Source: Dolomedes plantarius (Eukaryota; Arthropoda; Arachnida; Araneae; Dolomedidae). From it: a stretch of DNA of 64,000 nt. Under the pieces are notes generated by a model. It was not told the DNA's origin, did not search any database, and saw only the letters and a program-made list of their open reading frames with translations. The translations under genes and the position numbers were made by a program. The stretch spans positions 41,710,893 through 41,774,892 of the forward strand of contig OU015492.1 of assembly GCA_907164885.2 (NCBI GenBank), in the 5' to 3' direction. Of the stretch, positions 50,815-61,470 are shown one piece after another (the first letter of the stretch is position 1; every line of letters starts with the position of its first letter).

Positions 50815-52160
50815 TATGCAAATGAAATGCGCATGGAACATTTTTAATTAGGCCAATTTTTTGATATAATTAATAATTCATAATTCATAACTTATTAATA
50901 TTTCATCTTTAAATTTCAATCACTTTTACATATCTATGGTACTAATCACATATTCAAATTTCAAGTAAATCCATTCAAAACATAAAAAGTTAGGTTTGAA
51001 AGTCCACAGTCCCATTAAAGACTTACCAAATTTATTTATTAGATGAAATTCTCGAGTATAAAGAATCTCGCATGAAAGGAATAAAGATATACATTAAACC
51101 GCGAAGGTATAAATGGAGTTTGTTGAAGTTAAAATGTAGTTTATAAAGATGTGATGTAAAAATTCTGTATCTTCTTTTCTCTTCTCGTTTTTTTAAAATT
51201 TTAACGTTGAAATGTAGTTTCCAGAAGTGGAAATGAGGTGTGAAAAGAGAGTATTTTCTTGTATTATTTTTATTTATTTAATTGGCGACTCTTTTGTACT
51301 ATAGTTGGCGACAGGTCGGTATAATGGGAAAGTACCCTGCTTCCTTCATACTGTAAAAAAAATTGTAAGATGCCTAAATTTACTTAATAGTTGTCTGAAT
51401 TTACTGAACTAAATTCACATTCACCGTAATACATAGAGTAACGTAGTACACATAAATAAATGCATTCACGATCGACATACCTCAGACAGAATAACCAATT
51501 GCTGTACATAAATCTTGCATGATAGTTAGAATAATTTTTGTTACTGATTTAAAAACAAAAAACATTACTGTATAAACTGCCCCTATTTGTTATATATACA
51601 CAGCGTATACTACCGTTCACTTCTTAAATATCAACTTACTCTAGTTAAAACATTAAAGCTTTAAATTCCTTCCATAATAAATTCAAGCCACCCAGTTCGA
51701 AGTTAATGTGTTGTAATAAAGATATAACTTCCTTTCTACCTTTTACGACTAAAAAAAACACGTTTGTTTTCTGTTTATTCAATATTTTGACTGGTCCGAG
51801 AGAAAGAAAGTTTCCATCTTAACTGGGCTTTATAAATCTCGTCTCGCGGCATTAAGTCAAAAGTAACAGAGCGGAACTAAAATAATTGAAGCCATGAATA
51901 CGAAATACTTTTATTTATCTAAAGCAGTGAAACGTTCAAAAGTAATTTACTAACTTTCCTTTTAATTTTAAGGGTCTTTTTTGTTCAAGAGTTTGAAGTT
52001 CGAAATCATTCTAAGTATGAATAATTAATAAGGATATGCTAGGGGTTGAATGAAATGATATTTAAATATAGGAAAAATGTTTGCATTACACTTCACTCCG
52101 CCAAAGTTTACGGCAATTTAGGATTTATGATTTGCAATTTATTAAGCTTTTATTGACAAC
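50815..52160. other. Unrecognised AT-rich sequence
   Basis: Nothing recognised. A short direct repeat of TTGGCGAC occurs near 51281 and 51306. Confidence 0.5.
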
Positions 52161-52163
52161 TTT

Positions 52164-52925
52164 ACTTAAAAACACAAAGACTGAAAACAAATATATTTCT
52201 GCTTACTTTGAAATATTTATTTATCTTTATTTATTCAGACGTTTATGAATTTTTGCATTAGTCCGACAGCCGTACAAATCAAACCACAAAAGTGAAATTA
52301 GAATATTCATGAATTAAGGGTTATTTTAGCAGAATGGATGCATATAAAACAATTTCAAAAACAGAGAGTGTTTCATGGTTTCACCATGCTACAGTTCATT
52401 ACATCCTATAGTTCACTTTATTTTACCTAATAAAATTGTTTTCCTTGGCGATAAATCATTTTCAAATGACGTATTTTCAATTTCTTTTCTAGCCAGACTG
52501 TAGCACATTTTGCTTTTAAAATACCGAGTGTATAAAATATAGATTACTTAAAAACACAAACACTAAAAAAATTACTATTTACTTTGAAATGTGTATTAAT
52601 CTTTATTTATTCAGAAGTTTATGAATTTTTGCATTAGTGCAACAGCAGTGGAAATCAAACCACAGAAGTCAAATTAGAATTTTCATGAAATAAGGGTTAC
52701 TTTATCAAAATTAATCCATATAAAATAATTTTAAAAACTCAGGGTGTTTCATGGTTTCACCTTGCTACACTTCATTACATTCTATAGTTCACTTTATTTT
52801 ATCTAATAAAATTGTTTTCCTTAGCGATAAAGGATTTTCAAATGAAGTTCTTCCAATTTTTTTTTCTAGCCAGCGCTGTAGCACCTTTTTACTTTTAAAG
52901 AACCGGGTGTATAAAATATAGATTA
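52164..52925. repeat. Two-copy tandem duplication, 382-bp period
   Basis: Copies run 52164-52545 and 52546-52925, both from ACTTAAAAACACAAA to TATAAAATATAGATT. They share AAACCACA(A/G)AAG and CTATAGTTCACTTTATTTTA and differ by scattered substitutions and small indels. No coding content. Confidence 0.92.
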
Positions 52926-54445
52926 AGAAAATATTTTTACGCCTACCTGTCATACTTTGACTGATGGAGATATCACAACATTGCACGGAAAATTTTCAAA
53001 AGAAACTTTCAAAAAATTTCCAACCCGAACATATTTTAAAGAAAAAAATGTAAAAGTTTCGAGAAATTTCTAGATATACATATGAAAATAGATCTACGCT
53101 TCCCTTTTGAGACACGAATTCCACTACAGCATGGAGTTAAAGTTAAGATGATATGTGCTTCAGCATATGAAACTTAAATCCTTCAGAACGAGTATGACAG
53201 TTTTTTTTTCCTTTCCTTTACCCAATACGTTAGAGTAAATGGTAATTTGATAAAAGAAGGAGATATAAAACAAAGTTGCTAGGTAAAGAAATGCGTACAA
53301 ATTATATGCTTTTTTATCATTTTCTATTCAAAAATATTTTTTTAGCTTATTATTTACTCTCCTAACTATTCAGCACACATGATAAAAAGTGTAAACGGAT
53401 ATAACTAAGATTTTTTTTAAAATTCAGTTTACATTAGTCTTTCGTTGTGCTTACATAGCAGATTATACAGCAGCTGATTGCTTTTAAATATCAGTATTTA
53501 AATAACAAAATAATTTGAAGTAATTTATCTTTATACAAACAACTATTACCTTATATCAGGTACAGTTGATCATTATCTTTTACGAATATTTGTCTAAGAA
53601 AGAAACAATGCAAACAATGTATAACATATACAGTATATTTTGTAAAACTTATTTAAAGCATTGCTTTTAATACAACTAATGTAAAATAAGCACAAAACAT
53701 TGACACGTTCTCATACTGTTCCAATGGATGTTTATAGACAAAAAAGGGTAAGTAATTATTGATTCTAAAGCTTTTCAATTTTTAACAGTTGACAAAAAAA
53801 AAATCCATCCTTTTTTTATTATTATCATTTTTGTGAGCTCGTACAAGGGCATACAAGTTTTAGAAAAAAAAGAAAAGAATGCATGGATCATTAAACAGTG
53901 TAAAGCATGTAATTATAGTCAGTAATAATGATGGATGGGAATTTAAAATATTTATCGAATTCAAAAGATTTCTTTGTCAAGTATTTTATCGAATATTATT
54001 TTTATCTTAATCTTCTGTTAAAATTAAAGATTTTTCAGAGTTTCTTAAGAAATTTGCGTGTGATTACTGAGGCTAGAAAACGTCATGATGAAGTTTGAAC
54101 TGTTATGATGAAGTACTAATGCATTGAAACTGTTTCAATATGTCAAATAGTGCACAGTGATCAGTAGCACTGTGTGATCACGTAATACTAAATCAACTGA
54201 AAATCGGATCTCTATATAATGGGGATACACCGAACATTTGGTGTACCAATAGATTCCTTAGCAAGCCAATTAGGGTCTCATTTCCAATTGTATCACCTGT
54301 GCTCTGCACCTTTTTTTAAGAATTCCATTGCAGTTATTAGAAAGACTCTGGAACTTCCACTAGCAAACATTGTGCAACTATTTCAATTCACTTCAGTGCA
54401 AATGCTTTTATAATTTGGACCTGATAAAAAAATAAGCCAATGGAG
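52926..54445. other. Unrecognised AT-rich sequence
   Basis: Nothing recognised. A 64-codon open frame at 54219-54413 has no known motif. Confidence 0.5.
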
Positions 54446-54451
54446 AATTCA

Positions 54452-54850
54452 CCCAACAAACACAAGACTGACGGCAACTTGACGGGCCGGTTCTGGAGGC
54501 GCCGGTAGAACGATAGGCTCGGGGAAAATGATCCGTACCGTTGCCGGGTGATTTACGAATCTCCGACGCGGAATCCCGTAGCGTGTACCCGTTTGAGGGC
54601 CGGTGATGATTGGATAGGAATCTACCCGAATCCGCTCTCCCTGTAACGTCCCGGAATCGATAGTCCGATTCGTAACCACAAGTAACAGAAATCTGCATCA
54701 GAATTATGGATTTGAAAGGGAAGGCGAAGATTAGACTAAACAGACTTTTCATAAATATTTATTTCACTTTTGTGAACTTTCTCAACTTCTTTTGCACGAA
54801 AAATTCACATAATTTTCCTTGTATGAAAAGATTGAATTATATCAGAAGTA
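54452..54850 (-). repeat. GC-rich repeat island, type B, copy 2
   Basis: Minus-strand homolog of 37190-37734. From its 5' side it shows ACAAGGAAAATTATGTGAA (one 81-bp-type unit), AAATAAATATTTATGAAAAG, CTTCGCCTTCCC, GTTACTTGTGGTTACGAATC and the end CTTGTGTTTGTTGGG. The aligned frame (54449-54679) is open without stops. No (TA)n follows in this copy. Confidence 0.75.
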
Positions 54851-55055
54851 TACGGCTGACATAATATAATCTTTCGGTTATACTATGTGATATATGCATA
54901 ATATATATCATCTATATATTTAATTTGCTAAGCCGACTTTTTGGGCAGTCCGTGAGAGAAAACTACTGCATCAATTTACTTCATTTTGGTCTTAAACGAA
55001 AGATTGTAATCTGTAGATTTGTTAAATTTGGTTTTTGTGACAGCAATTTCCATTA

Positions 55056-55360
55056 ATTAGCGATAATTTACAATTGATTTTTACGCATGCTCAGTGGCAT
55101 GTTTAAATCTGTCTTTAGAAACTCACTGTTTCCGCGCACGCTCAGTGACATGTTTTAATGGTAAACACGTTTATTCCGAGAAGTCTCTATCTCTGCCTTA
55201 TTTATTTTTATGATAATTATATTTGTGAAATACAACAGTAAACCTCATGGAAATTGTTTATTTCATGCTGTTTAATTAGCGATAATTTACAATTTAAAAA
55301 AATTGCTTTCTGCACATGCTCAGTGACATTTTTAAATCTGTCTTTAGATACTCACTAAGC
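55056..55360. repeat. 219-bp-spaced direct repeat with CAGTG(A/G)CAT motif
   Basis: TTAGCGATAATTTACAATT recurs at 55057 and 55276, and GCTCAGTG(A/G)CAT recurs three times (near 55089, 55140 and 55319), twice followed by TTTAAATCTGTCTTTAGA. The unit looks like a decayed tandem array. No gene. Confidence 0.75.
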
Positions 55361-56831
55361 GCGAAGCCGCTTAATCACAATTTGTTTCTGCGCATTATTA
55401 TGATTTTCAACATTTGACAATGATGTGTTGAATATAATTTGTGTATTAGTACATTCATTTACTATCTAGCCGTCGTGTTTTGACAGACATCAACTATTGT
55501 TAGATTATATTAATTTATTTTTGGCTTTTATATAGAAATGAAATAAACATCCACTTACAAATGGATAATTTTTTCGATCAAGAGTTTATGCACAAGAGAG
55601 TAAAGAGTAGTACCTGCCTAAATTTGTTTTTCATTTTGATTAAGACGGACTTTTCGGCAGACTCTCTTGGATGCCAAAGCGGGTATCTATCTGGCGCTTC
55701 ATTTCATACTCAGGTTCTCTGCGATTTACTTGGCAACCCTACCACCAGTTGCATTGGGCCAATATCAATTTCGTTAGGCACTACATTTCGTTTTTTGGTA
55801 GACCGCTGGGTTACACTTATTTGGACTTCAAATTTTTCGGTGATGGTGTTGATAATTATTTCATGATTTAAATATTTCGTGACGCAGGAATTGGAGCCAT
55901 TTTTTTATAGAAACATGACCATTTTAGCTTATTTTCGGCACTTTTTTTTCGCGGGGGGGGGGGGGGGTAAGTATATTGATTTTGTAATGAATAACATGAC
56001 CGTTTTTATTTATCAGAAGATAGATATATTCATAGCATAAAGTAAAATACTTCGAGTGACAGTTCTCTTTTAAATGAAATTGCGTCCGAATGCATTTCAA
56101 TAAATGTTTAATAGATTAAACACTAAAAACATATCATACATTTTTAAACCTCTATACAGTCATAATATTGTTATTAAAATATTGAGGTACATTGAATTTT
56201 ATTCGTCATTTTTACAGTATTTATTCGCATACTTTATAGCTAGTGATGTATAGAACAATAAAGAATGAATCTAGGAAATGAAATAAAAATAATTGATGAC
56301 TGAAAATAAATTTCATATAGCAGACCAACGTATATGTAAATGTAGGTACAAATACTTTATAAGTTTTAACACCCATTGATATGAACTGTATTTATATTTT
56401 TCGAATATGCTTCATAAAAACAAACTCCATCTCATCAGAGATAAAATTAGAAAGTGTGTGTTTGTATGTATGTAAATGTTGACAGTAATTTAGTAGCTTT
56501 TAATGTGCTAGTAAATACAGGGCAGTTTCTAGGGTAGCTGCCAAACGTGTGCGAGAATAATTCCCCCCCCCCCCTCATACCGTATGGATTAATTGAAATT
56601 TCTCTGAAATATTTTTACCTTAAATGAAACAACAAATTACAGAAAATATTATAAATTCAGTTTATTTTTTAATTTTATAACCTAACATAATAATTATTAA
56701 TGTATTGATATAACAACTAAATGAATACGTTATATTAAATACATACAACACATATCTATTAATACATATACTTAATAAGTCAGTCAAAAAGATAATCTTT
56801 GCTTTCCTTGCTTTTTTTAATGCAAATTCTG
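55361..56831. other. Unrecognised sequence with homopolymer runs
   Basis: A G-run at about 55954-55968 and a C-run near 56563. Open frames at 55561-55871 have no known motif. Confidence 0.5.
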
Positions 56832-57458
56832 TTATAATATCTGATCATCTATATCTTCCGAAATGTCCTTTTCGATGCTAATAATAGATAAGTCTGAAAG
56901 CCTTTCTTGTCCCATTGTAGACCTCAAATAATTTTTTATTATTTTAAGTTTTGAAAAGCTTCTTTCCCCGCTAGCCACAGTCACAGGCAATGTTAATAAA
57001 ATTTGTATGGTAATCACTAAATTTGGACACAGATAGATGAGGTTGTTTGTAAATAGGTATTGAATCACATTTAACGCGTTCATTTCAAGAGAAATATAGA
57101 GGGCAATGTTGTCAGTTTCATTGCATAAATCTTCAGCTATAATATATTTTTCATTTTTAAATGGATCATGTAACATACTTTCCACATATTTACATTTTGT
57201 AGACCTATTTGATTTATCTGTTTCAAGGAAATCTGATATTGAAATAAATCTCCCAAAAATGCTCCCTAATTTCCATTTGCTTTGATTTATTACTTAATAG
57301 AACAAATCTTACTACAAGAGTAAGTCGGTCTTGGTTGCTTAGATCAGGGGTGGAATCTAAAATAGTAGAATAATATTTACAAAATTTTAAGAGTGATATT
57401 ATTTCATGTCTTATTTTTTGTTCCAAAAGGGAAATAGTTCATTTTGAATATGAACACC
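56832..57458 (-). pseudogene. hAT transposase (ZMYM/DUF4371-like), C-terminal half, 3' segment
   Basis: Two minus-strand pieces are seen. 57223-57458 gives the region KYYSTILDSTPDLSNQDRLT, where D in LDSTPD belongs to the RNase H core. 56832-57185 gives the dimerisation region LPVTVASGERSFSKLKIIKN followed by LRSTMGQERLSDLSII, the hallmark of hAT C-termini. The middle of the protein is deleted between them, and the frame differs. A Tc1 element at 57461-59124 cuts the coding sequence just upstream of this segment (GVHIQNELF before the break), and the frame resumes at 59127. Dead. Confidence 0.88.
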
Positions 57459-57460
57459 TA

Positions 57461-59124
57461 CAGTGGCTCCAAAATGTGTTCGTACACTTACGATTTTCAG
57501 TGAAATAGGGATCTATCCATTAATTAAAATGAATATTACATAATGGGCATTTAATAATAAGATTTATAATCTATTCTTAACAAAACTATATGAAATATTT
57601 TGAAAACATAGTAAAACTTTATTTTTAAAACACCAATAATCAAAAAGTAACAAAAACTATCTCACAAAAGTCATCGTACACAGAAATATTTTCGGATAAA
57701 TTCATAACTAAAATTATCGCCTGGCGCTTTATTTTTATTTTTGAATTGTGGTGGCATTTAAAATATCAATTGGCTTTAATTTTTGCTTGCCTATTCCGTA
57801 ATATTCTATTTATTATTTAAAAATGGCTTGCAAAGAAACAACAAACAGCATTGATCGAAAATTGATTATTTTTCATCATAGTTGTGGTAAATCAGTTCGG
57901 TGTGTTGCTAAATTACTTAATTTATCCCATTATACTGTGCAGTATGTGATAAAACGCTTTAAAGAAGAAAATCCGATCAAAATCAAGATAAGAAAAGGTC
58001 GTCCGGCAAAGTTAACAAAACGTGATGAGAGATTTTTAATTAGAAAATTTGTGAAAAATCTACGTTTGAGTGCTGTAAAACTTTCTGCAGAATTTAATGA
58101 AACATTTTCTACTTCAATTTCACCTGAAACTGTTCGACGAGTTCTCAGAGCAGCTGGATTATATGGGCGTTCTGCCCGTAGAATTTTTTTTGTGAGTGAG
58201 AAAAACAGAAAGCTCGGGTTTTCCTTCGCACTATCAATGATTAATAAGCCCCAAACCTATTGGAATAATGTCTTATTTGCCGATGAAAGCAAGTTTATCA
58301 TTTTTGGTTCCGATGGGCGTATAATTGTATGGAGAAGAAAAAATGAGGAACTTAATCCTAAGAACTTAGTAGAAACAGTTAAGCATGGCGGTGGAGGTGT
58401 CCTTGTGTGGGAGTGCATGTCAACATCAGGACTAAGTAATTTGGTATTTATTGATGGCATAATGAATCTTGCTGTTTATATAAATATTTTAAGAGACAAT
58501 TTAAAATTATCAGCCTAAAATTTGGGATTTGAAATTTTTAATTTTTTTTAATCAAGATAACGATCCTAAGCCCACGGCTCTCAACGTTTGCCTCTGGTGT
58601 CTCTATAATTGTCCACAAGTTTTGAAAACACCACCTCAATCGCCAGATTTAAACTCAATAGAACATTTTTGGAGAGAACTGGAGGTTCGAGTACGAAAAC
58701 ACGACATTTTTAAAAGAAAAAGCGAACTAAAAACAATTATGATGGAAGAATGGATGAACATTGATGCAGAAATTACAAAAGAACTAGTGCAATCTATTCC
58801 CAGACGTTTAAAAGCTGTTGTTGATGCTAAAGGATATCCTACTAAATATTAATTTAACGAAAAATTAGAATATTTTCTTATAAGTAGAAATTTTTTTACA
58901 AGTGTTCGATGACTGTTGTGGGATAAAGTTTTTGTTACTTTTTGATTACTGGTTTCTTAAAAATAAAGTTTTACTATGTTTTTAAAATATTTCATGTAGT
59001 TTTGTTAAGAATAGATTATACATCTTATTGTTAAATACGCATTCTGAAATATTCATTTTAATTAATGGATAGACCCCTATTTCATTGAAAATCGTAAGTG
59101 TACGAACACTTTTGGGAGCCACTG
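57461..59124 (+). mobile_element. Tc1-type transposon with ~220-bp TIRs, 1664 bp
   Basis: Starts CAGTGGCTCC after TA (57459-57460) and ends GGAGCCACTG before TA (59125-59126). The inverted match continues through TACGATTTTCA, ATTAATTAAAATGA and CAAAAAGTAACAAAAAC, about 220 bp on each side (57461-57684 and 58903-59124). Tc1 elements usually have shorter TIRs, but long-TIR members are known. It is inserted in a hAT transposase gene, so it is younger than that copy. Confidence 0.93.
57823..58852 (+). pseudogene. Tc1-like transposase, full length but frameshifted
   Basis: ATG at 57823 opens 231 codons (MACKETTNSI) to a TAA near 58516, and the rest continues in another frame at 58529-58852. The N-terminal part holds the paired helix-turn-helix, with a GRP-type linker RKGRPAKL (residues 57-64). 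Catalytic residues are D154 (FADES), the D of NQDNDPKPTA and the E of SPDLNSIEHFW. The tail is SIPRRLKAVVDAKGYPTKY. Total length of about 340 residues is normal. The stop and frameshift lie just before the second catalytic Asp. Third-motif S for P (NSIEHF) is a minor oddity. Confidence 0.92.
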
Positions 59125-59126
59125 TA

Positions 59127-59350
59127 AATAATGAGGCATATTTGATGGATTTCTGCTGATTCTAGTGAGGTGCTCTGATATTTTAATGAAAAAATATCAT
59201 CAAGTTTCCTTACCTGTGAAATATTTTTATTGGTCAGCAATCACAAAATCCAGCACAAAAATTAGAGACAAAAAGCTTTGTTTTTCAGTTGTTGAGGTGG
59301 ACACGTTCAAAATTAATATAGTGCAAATTATCCCGGGCCGTGATTTATAG
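59127..59350 (-). pseudogene. hAT transposase, upstream segment beyond the Tc1 insertion
   Basis: The minus strand reads a short stretch ending near the break that is compatible with the residues before GVHIQNELF of the hAT fossil. No strong motif is visible, so the extent is a guess from continuity. Confidence 0.35.
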
Positions 59351-59828
59351 GCTCAGGGCATAAAATAGTATTTTCCAGCAACCTGACAAAAACCGCCCTA
59401 ACCGACGCTATTTGATGGGTTAAAACGTGTTAAAACAAAAACGAAAAATGTATTTCCCAACTGGTTGCTACGTGGAGTACCGTTTTTAAAACCAATGTAG
59501 TTTTGTTTATTTCCAGTTATACTTGTAAAATTCATTTTTAACTCTAAGTAGTTATCTAGCATAATGATAATATTTTTATATTCATTATTTTACTAATAAA
59601 TTAGTTTTAAGTTTTTTTAACCGCGCATCCGCCCCCCCCCCCCACCTCCTCCCCCTCTCGACTTTCCAGCTGTGTGCTGTGCCTTGCTTGGGGTGGTGAC
59701 ATTCCTTTGTTCTGCAAATGTCCCTCCGTGGACATTTGCAGGTGCAAGTAGCAGAAGGACCGTTTTCTCAGAAAGAGTATGTGTGTGTGTGTGTGGGGTG
59801 GGGGGGTGGGGGTGGTAATTCTAAAAAT
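59351..59828. other. Low-complexity C-, GT- and G-rich stretch
   Basis: C-run at 59632-59644, a GT run near 59780-59797 and a G-rich run to 59816. GTCCACGGAGGGACATTTGC-like inverted sequence near 59717-59750 (AAATGTCC...GGACATTTGCAG) forms a short hairpin. Confidence 0.6.
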
Positions 59829-60069
59829 AGACGGGAATGCTCTTCGGGCAGTCGCCAATCTTTATATAGGACGTATAAAAATTGGCGATGTTGTTTTGGC
59901 GAAACCTATGGCGCACGCTATTTATGCCAATTATATTCCGACACAGTTAATGTCTGCAGTTCTCTACATGGTTGAACATTTCTCTCCGATGCTCGACTGT
60001 GTGGGATTTTCTTTATTTCCAGCATATTTTTTAATATACCGTCATTGGACATTGACCGAGAGGTATGTT
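59829..60069 (+). CDS. Candidate exon-like open frame, unrecognised protein
   Basis: The frame NALRAVANLYIGRIKIGDVV, LAKPMAHAIYANYIPTQLMS, AVLYMVEHFSPMLDCVG, SLFPAYFLIYRHWTLTER is less AT-rich than its surroundings. It reads like real protein, helical with amphipathic spacing, and ends at AG/GTATGT (about 60063), a good splice donor. No clear acceptor was found, because the upstream sequence is GT- and G-rich. An inverted-repeat element starts right at the donor, which could make the match accidental. I do not recognise the family. It could be a host exon or a captured gene piece. Confidence 0.4.
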
Positions 60070-60745
60070 TATATTTTTTACTTGTTATTTTAAGTAAACT
60101 TCGTAAATTTTCTCGAGAAAAGAAAATTATAATATTTTCTATAGAGGAAATTTATTTCATTCTTCTCAAAGTTAAAAGTGAGGTGTAATATATATTTGAA
60201 AATCACGAATTACCCGATTATATAATCTTAATTTATATAATTTATTTGAAAATGATTTAAAATTAAAATTGAATGTAGTTCAATGTTTTATAAATTTTGT
60301 TCAGTCCTTTTTTCAGTCTTATCGTATTCAGCAATATAAGACTGTAGGATGACAGAATATTATTATTTTTATCACCAAAGAATAAACTTATCAAGACGTA
60401 TTTGAAGATGTCTCAAAACAAAATATTTCTTGAACAGCTAAGCTTTAACAATGAACCATTCTTTGATATGCAAAACTATGAAATTTTTTCACTTGTCAAC
60501 TACTAAAAAAGTACTGAACAAAATTTATAAAACATTGAACTACTTTCAATTTTAATTTTAAATCATTTTCAAATAAATTATAACAATTAAAGTTGTATAA
60601 TCGGGTAATTCCTGGTTTTCAAATATATAATACACCTCACTTTTAACTTTGAGAAGAATGAAATAAATTTCCTCTATGGAAAATATTATAATTTTCTTAT
60701 CTCGAGAACATTTACGAACTTTACTTAAAATAACATGTACAAAAT
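60066..60745. repeat. Foldback element: inverted repeat, arms ~245 bp, loop ~190 bp
   Basis: The left arm (60066-60313) and right arm (60501-60745) are about 90% inverted copies. Examples are TTATTTTAAGTAAACTTCGT with ACGAACTTTACTTAAAATAA, and AAAGTTAAAAGTGAGGTGTA with its complement. Neither arm codes. The ends are not defined by a clear target duplication. The transcript of either strand would form a very long hairpin. Confidence 0.88.
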
Positions 60746-60902
60746 ATAATTTTAAGGGATTATTCTGAACAAAAATTTTAGGTTTTAGCAGAGATTAATA
60801 TTTTCTATTACCTGAAAATACACGAGAAAAAGAGAAAAGTTAAAAATATTAATACTAGTTATACATGGAGAGCCAGAAAAAAAAAAGAAATAAAGTGTAA
60901 GG

Positions 60903-60985
60903 GTAGATATCAGATGTTATATATATCAAGTATTATATATATAACATCTGATATCTACAGATATATATCAGATATACATCATCTG
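60903..60985. repeat. Perfect 24-bp-stem hairpin and an adjacent 11-bp palindrome
   Basis: 60903-60926 and 60935-60958 are exact reverse complements (GTAGATATCAGATGTTATAT...) with an 8-base loop. Directly after comes GATATACATCA-TC-TGATGTATATC. Both share the ATCTGAT core. It could be a MITE core or an extruded-cruciform artefact of replication. Confidence 0.92.
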
Positions 60986-61057
60986 ATGTATATCAAATGT
61001 TATCATAAACACTGTTAAGTACTGTTATCATAAACAATCTCATTAATAAAAATAAAA

Positions 61058-61470
61058 AGCATGTGAAAGGAAGGGGTCTAAGAAAAACTTAGAAAATCTG
61101 TCGGAATTCCAATTATGGCCCAGCACTGGAAAGTAACCCTGATCGACGGCGCTTTGATGGTTTCGAGATGGGTATTTGACGGCCTGTCGACACGAATTAT
61201 TGCTCCCGTAACCGGCCCGTCAGCCTCCGGCAATGGTGCGGCTGTATGTCCACATCGACGGGAAGTTTGCGGTTCAATCAAGGTAAGCAGTCGGATGTAC
61301 GATAGCTTCATTGTTACCGGAAGCGGCCCAGTACTCGACGGGGAAGTCGCGGGCGAGAGGACAAGCCCGTGACGGATCCGATACTGACCTAATGCGCCGG
61401 CCCGGCAATGGAGAAATCGGCTGGCCGGAATCATCCGGCCCCGGCCCGATGCCTCTGTGTTTGTTGGGCA
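61058..61470 (+). repeat. GC-rich repeat island, type A, copy 2
   Basis: Plus-strand homolog of 23176-23590, ending CTCTGTGTTTGTTGGGC. Shared stretches include AATTATTGCTCCCGTAACCG, CTAATGCGCCGGCCCGGCA and GAAATCGGCTGGCCGGAA. The open frame 61115-61372 has IIAPVTGPSASG, VCPHR and VTGSGPVLDG and stops at VAGERTSP, as in the other copy. The common stop argues that this frame, if coding, ends there. No (TA)n follows. Unrecognised. Confidence 0.75.

Noticed and set aside
55561..55871. Open frames of 66 and 101 codons
   Set aside because: No recognised motif, two frames open together, and no splice or promoter context.
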